Positions 6,582-9,167 of a stretch of 9,167 nt of DNA are shown one piece after another. The DNA comes from Candidatus Symbiobacter sp. (GTDB lineage: Bacteria; Pseudomonadota; Alphaproteobacteria; Elsterales; Elsteraceae): positions 6,895-16,061 of the forward strand of contig JASGCR010000015.1 of NCBI GenBank assembly GCA_030054015.1. Reading direction: 5' to 3'. Position numbers and translations under genes: made by a program. The notes under the pieces were generated by a model. That model was not told where the DNA came from and ran no database searches. It saw only the letters and a program-made list of their open reading frames with translations. How positions within the stretch are numbered: the stretch's first letter is position 1; each line of letters begins with the position of its first letter.

Positions 6582-7957
6582 GATTGCGCCCCCTCAACTT
6601 CGACATTGCCGCCCCAATCTTTGAAATTAATTTGGTCGGGCGAGCCGTCAAAATCCAAATTATCTTGCCCGTGGGTGATATGTCCCCAGGCCAGCAAGGC
6701 TTGTTCGGCATCGAATGTGGCATCGAATTCGGCATCGAATGTGGCATCGAATTTGGCATCGAAATCCGCCGCCCGCCCATCTGGTTCGGGTTTAAAACAA
6801 TGGCCTTGGTGCATTTGATGCACCGGAATCCTGGCCTGGAGATATTTCTCCGGCTCGTTCACAAAAATGTCACGGCAAGGGTCGGAGCAAAAATGATACA
6901 TCTCGCCATTCAAGCGCGTCTGGCGATGGGATAGGGTGGCGGGGGCCTCGGTTGCGGTAAAAATCACCGGATGCTGGCAGGTTTGGCACATCATGGGCAG
7001 ATGATGATTGTAAAACCGCCGTCCGGTTTGGTTGAGGAATTGATAATATTCCAGGCGCGGGCGGTAATATTGATCGAAACTTTGCGGATATTTTTCGGAC
7101 AACCAAGCCATTTCCTCGTCCGATGGCACCCAACTATGAACCGCCGCCACCGAAGCGTAAGTGTAATATAAATTCCAGGCTTGGTGGCTGAGATGGTCTT
7201 TGGCGGCACAGGCATCGCGCCAGCCCTTGGGTTCCCGAATGCCATATTGTGCCAAATCTTTGAACAGTGCCGCGCCATTGGATTCGCCGTAGATTTCCCA
7301 GGCCTCGCGCCAGCTCATGGTGCGTTTGGGCAGCATGTAATCTTGCATCATGGCGGCCAGGGTCAAAAGCCGGAATCCCCGCCAAAACCATTTATCCATC
7401 CATTTTTGCACGATGGGGGCATTGCCCGCATCTTGTTGCAAAATGAATGTGATTGCTGCCAACCCCACCGCCATGTGCCGCGCATTGTCGCTTTGGGTGC
7501 TAAAGCCAACGGCGGTGGTGGCCAGATCGCCATTATTGGCCGCCCCCGACATAAACGGCACAAACATTAAATTGGTCAGCAGGCCATCAAAGCAAAAACT
7601 GATCGCGGTCAAAAATTCAAACGGCCCCGCCGTAAACGCATCCTCGATAAAGGATTTGGGGGCCGCTAAATACCATAAACGGTCAAACCATGACACCGAA
7701 TGGTGCATCCCGTTGAAAAAGCGATTAAAATTGCCCAAAGCATGCGTCGCGGTTTGGCTATGCCGCAATTCATCAAGCGATTGCAATTGACAGGCAATCC
7801 GCAATCCCGCCCCGCCCAATTGCCGCCCCAAATGGGCATAGCCGCGATGGATGGAATATTCCAACGGCGTGACCGCCTGGATGAATAATTTCAAGCCATT
7901 GATATAACGCGCATCCGATACCGCCAAATGCCCGTTATTTTGGGCAAAAGCGTCCAT
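6578..7957 (-). CDS. Second phenol hydroxylase alpha-subunit paralogue, N-terminally truncated and lacking two diiron ligands
   Basis: This is a 459-codon frame strongly similar to the intact alpha subunit at 1-1644; its residue 1 matches residue 90 there. Similarity extends upstream of the ATG at 7957 to about 7999 (WKIQGEKEKKLYAI), but no start codon is seen in that stretch. The first 75 or so residues of the family are gone. E33, E63 and H66 are kept, but the ligand matching E213 is D124 (FCFDG) and that matching E247 is N158 (SDNARH). N158 is coded AAT, two base changes from a Glu codon. H161 and T128 remain. The zinc-site cysteines C324, C327, C357 and C361 are intact. A (FDAx)5 repeat lies at 399-418. 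The beta gene ends just upstream and dmpO overlaps its stop. A normal monooxygenase activity is unlikely; it is either a decaying gene or a structural pseudoenzyme. Confidence 0.85.
   Translation of the reverse strand: MDAFAQNNGHLAVSDARYINGLKLFIQAVTPLEYSIHRGYAHLGRQLGGAGLRIACQLQSLDELRHSQTATHALGNFNRFFNGMHHSVSWFDRLWYLAAPKSFIEDAFTAGPFEFLTAISFCFDGLLTNLMFVPFMSGAANNGDLATTAVGFSTQSDNARHMAVGLAAITFILQQDAGNAPIVQKWMDKWFWRGFRLLTLAAMMQDYMLPKRTMSWREAWEIYGESNGAALFKDLAQYGIREPKGWRDACAAKDHLSHQAWNLYYTYASVAAVHSWVPSDEEMAWLSEKYPQSFDQYYRPRLEYYQFLNQTGRRFYNHHLPMMCQTCQHPVIFTATEAPATLSHRQTRLNGEMYHFCSDPCRDIFVNEPEKYLQARIPVHQMHQGHCFKPEPDGRAADFDAKFDATFDAEFDATFDAEQALLAWGHITHGQDNLDFDGSPDQINFKDWGGNVEVEGAQS
6704..6763 (-). repeat. 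12-bp tandem repeat, 5 copies, encoding Phe-Asp-Ala-X
   Basis: Five head-to-tail 12-bp units share the core ggcatcgaa on the plus strand and differ only in the first three bases (ttc, tgt, ttc, tgt, ttt). The alternation of the first four makes a 24-bp higher-order unit present twice, suggesting that a doublet was duplicated. In the alpha paralogue the units encode FDAK, FDAT, FDAE, FDAT and FDAE in frame (residues 399-418). They sit in the linker between the zinc-binding domain and the last conserved segment (GHITHGQDNLDFDGSP). A further GAAATC-like remnant borders the right end. Confidence 0.93.
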
Positions 7958-7999
7958 GATGGCATAGAGTTTTTTCTCTTTTTCGCCCTGGATTTTCCA

Positions 8000-8035
8000 A
8001 TCCCCAACCCAAAATTCAGTGATGACAGTGCCGGT
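8000..8035 (-). other. Join between end of beta-subunit gene and interior of alpha paralogue
   Basis: The beta gene stops at 8035-8037. Alpha resemblance begins at the Trp codon 7997-7999, and the intervening 35 or so bases encode nothing recognisable in the alpha frame (VITEFWVGD). In dmp-type operons the P2 effector gene (about 90 codons) and the first 70-80 codons of P3 lie between these points. Both are missing, consistent with one deletion of roughly half a kilobase. No repeat or mobile element is visible at the join. Confidence 0.75.
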
Positions 8036-9042
8036 TACAGTGCCAGCCCATTTTTCTCGGCGCGATTTTGCAATATCTGCCAGGCCGCGGCGATTTCATC
8101 CGCGCCCTTGCTGCCCCCCGTACCGTCCCAGGCCATGGAAGCGATGGGAGCCAAGGCCGCCCGCGCCCGCGCCCCCCAATCTTTGACCCATTCGGTGATT
8201 AAATCACGATTGGCGGGCGATTCGGCGGCTGCAACTTTGACCAAGGCATCCACCCAACGCGCCGATTCGTCATGCCATTCGGGCATAAAGGCGGTCAGCA
8301 TACAAAGCGCCGCCCCGCCCTGGCCGGCCACATATTGATCGATAAATTGCCGGTAAATCAGGGGATAAATTTGCCCGTCCAGGGCAAAATTTTGCGCCAC
8401 GAATAATTCAAACGGGTCTTTGACCACCAGAGTGTCTTCGACATAGCGGCGCAATTCTTGCCAGGGCGCATCATTTAGCCAAGCGTTTTTAGCCTTATCC
8501 AATATTTCGGTGCCGCCTAACACCAAGCCAAAGCGGGTGATATATTGCGCCACCCCCAATTGATCCATGGAATGCATCGAGGCCGCCGCCGTAAAAGCCG
8601 TGCCATAGCCATAGGCGCCGATGGCCATGTTATTCATATTGCCGCCCCAGGCGACATGGCGAAAGGGCAACAAGACTTTGCCGACCAAATCCCGCAAATC
8701 CGCGGGGGTTTTTTCCAATAATTCACGCGATTCAACAAATTGGTAATTGGCTTCCATCGAATCTTGTTGCCGCGCCCGCTGCATCGTCCAATTGCCGTAA
8801 TAATATTGATTGGGGTCTTTGAGTACGTACCAATCGGCCAGCACCAATTTGCTGCGGGCGGCATCGTAAAGTTCAAATTCCGGCTCCCATGTCGGGCGAT
8901 AATGAAAATTTTCGCTGGATTGCGCCCCAAAAGTGGCTTCCTGGTAACGGGTGGGGAGTTTGTCATCGCCAATATATTTCGCCACATGCGCATAGGTATT
9001 GCGCAAAGGTTTCACCTGGCGGGCTTGTAAATCAATCGTCAT
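8035..9042 (-). CDS. dmpL: Phenol hydroxylase beta subunit, DmpL/P1 type
   Basis: This is the structural partner of the alpha subunit in the oxygenase heterodimer; it has no iron of its own. From ATG 9042 it encodes 335 residues, matching the roughly 330 of DmpL. Family features in order are KPLRNTYAHVAKYIGD, PTRYQEATFG, NFHYRPTWEPEFELYD near 50-65, DPNQYYYGNW, RHVAWGGNMNN, LRRYVEDTLVVKDPFELFVAQN and ARWVDALVKV. I chose 9042 over the upstream in-frame ATG at 9066 because GGGAG lies nine bases before 9042 and because alignment with DmpL begins at MTIDLQ. It reads towards the truncated alpha paralogue and would normally be followed by the P2 effector, which is absent. The frame is complete, so this subunit may serve the intact alpha copy encoded at the far end of the cluster. 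Confidence 0.92.
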   Translation of the reverse strand: MTIDLQARQVKPLRNTYAHVAKYIGDDKLPTRYQEATFGAQSSENFHYRPTWEPEFELYDAARSKLVLADWYVLKDPNQYYYGNWTMQRARQQDSMEANYQFVESRELLEKTPADLRDLVGKVLLPFRHVAWGGNMNNMAIGAYGYGTAFTAAASMHSMDQLGVAQYITRFGLVLGGTEILDKAKNAWLNDAPWQELRRYVEDTLVVKDPFELFVAQNFALDGQIYPLIYRQFIDQYVAGQGGAALCMLTAFMPEWHDESARWVDALVKVAAAESPANRDLITEWVKDWGARARAALAPIASMAWDGTGGSKGADEIAAAWQILQNRAEKNGLAL

Positions 9043-9051
9043 CTGCTCGAA

Positions 9052-9056
9052 CTCCC
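9052..9056 (-). promoter_or_regulatory. Shine-Dalgarno site deciding the beta-subunit start
   Basis: GGGAG on the minus strand, nine bases before ATG 9042. It lies within the coding stretch that would be added by the alternative start at 9066, and that start has no comparable purine-rich site before it. Confidence 0.55.
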
Positions 9057-9115
9057 ATAAAAGCATTTTACGGATTGGTCATGTACCCCGTGTCCTTGAA
9101 AATTCGCCTTTATGA

Positions 9116-9143
9116 CCCCCCCTTCCTGCTTAGGAAGGGGGGG
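9116..9143. repeat. Strong palindrome upstream of the beta-subunit gene (12-bp stem, 4-base loop)
   Basis: Seven C plus TTCCT (9116-9127) pairs perfectly with AGGAA plus seven G (9132-9143) around the loop gctt. There is no T-run after either arm, so it is not a classic intrinsic terminator in either direction. It lies about 75 bases before the start of the beta gene. It could be an upstream gene's transcript end, an attenuating structure in the leader, or a dispersed intergenic palindrome. The sequence alone does not decide. Confidence 0.6.
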
Positions 9144-9144
9144 A

Positions 9145-9167
9145 AAGCGACGCTTAGGGCGAAGCCC
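9145..9167. repeat. Two small inverted repeats next to the palindrome, reaching the window edge
   Basis: aagcg-a-cgctt (9145-9155) and gggc-gaa-gccc (9157-9167) follow the large palindrome directly. Together they make three consecutive inverted repeats within about 52 bases, and the series may continue outside the window. No reading frame with recognisable similarity covers this edge. Confidence 0.4.

Noticed and set aside
7134..7570. Other-frame open frames over the second alpha copy, both strands
   Set aside because: They overlap the alpha paralogue completely and resemble the equivalent shadow frames over the first copy, which is expected from paralogous DNA.
9067..9115. Promoter before the beta gene (TAAAAT as -10)
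   Set aside because: No matching -35 at 16-18 bases and no sigma-54 motif; an isolated AT-rich hexamer is not enough evidence.

Overview
The window is from a bacterium, most likely a proteobacterium (an alphaproteobacterium is my guess). The base composition is roughly balanced, the genes are tightly packed, stop/start overlaps of the ATGA type occur, and the enzyme set is the aerobic phenol-hydroxylase type. Nothing in the sequence fixes the genus. All genes I can support lie on the minus strand, so the region reads from right to left as one long, nearly gapless transcription unit.

Layout in transcription order: (1) an upstream leader with a 12-bp-stem palindrome (9116-9143) and two smaller inverted repeats at the window edge; (2) a full-length phenol hydroxylase beta subunit, DmpL/P1 type (8035-9042); (3) a second-copy alpha subunit, DmpN/P3 type (6578-7957), that lacks about its first 75 residues and two of its diiron carboxylate ligands; (4) the first two thirds of a DmpO/P4 subunit (6345-6581); (5) the C-terminal part of a Liv-type periplasmic binding protein (5657-6382) joined directly to the cut dmpO; (6) complete livH, livM, livG and livF homologues (5617 down to 1677); (7) an intact DmpN/P3 alpha subunit starting at 1644, with all six diiron ligands, whose reading frame leaves the window at base 1 inside a 9-bp tandem repeat encoding Gly-His-Gln.

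The standard multicomponent phenol hydroxylase operon is P0-P1-P2-P3-P4-P5 (dmpKLMNOP). Here the P1-P2-P3-P4 block has two scars. P2 and the 5' end of P3 are missing between beta and alpha copy 2. The 3' end of P4, any P5, and the 5' half of the binding-protein gene are missing at the P4/binding-protein join. The permease and ATPase genes look complete. The simplest reading is an aromatic-compound uptake and hydroxylation cluster (ABC importer plus diiron monooxygenase) that once held two alpha-subunit genes flanking the transporter, one of which is decaying or has become a pseudoenzyme. The link between transporter and phenolic substrates is inferred from gene order only.

The most unusual observations are the ligand-deficient alpha paralogue with a long open frame, the two non-homologous deletion joins, and the fact that both alpha paralogues carry different in-frame tandem repeats near their C-termini: (GHQ)n in one and (FDAx)5 in the other. 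No tRNA, rRNA, CRISPR array, transposase or integrase was seen, and no stretch over 300 bases lacks a gene.
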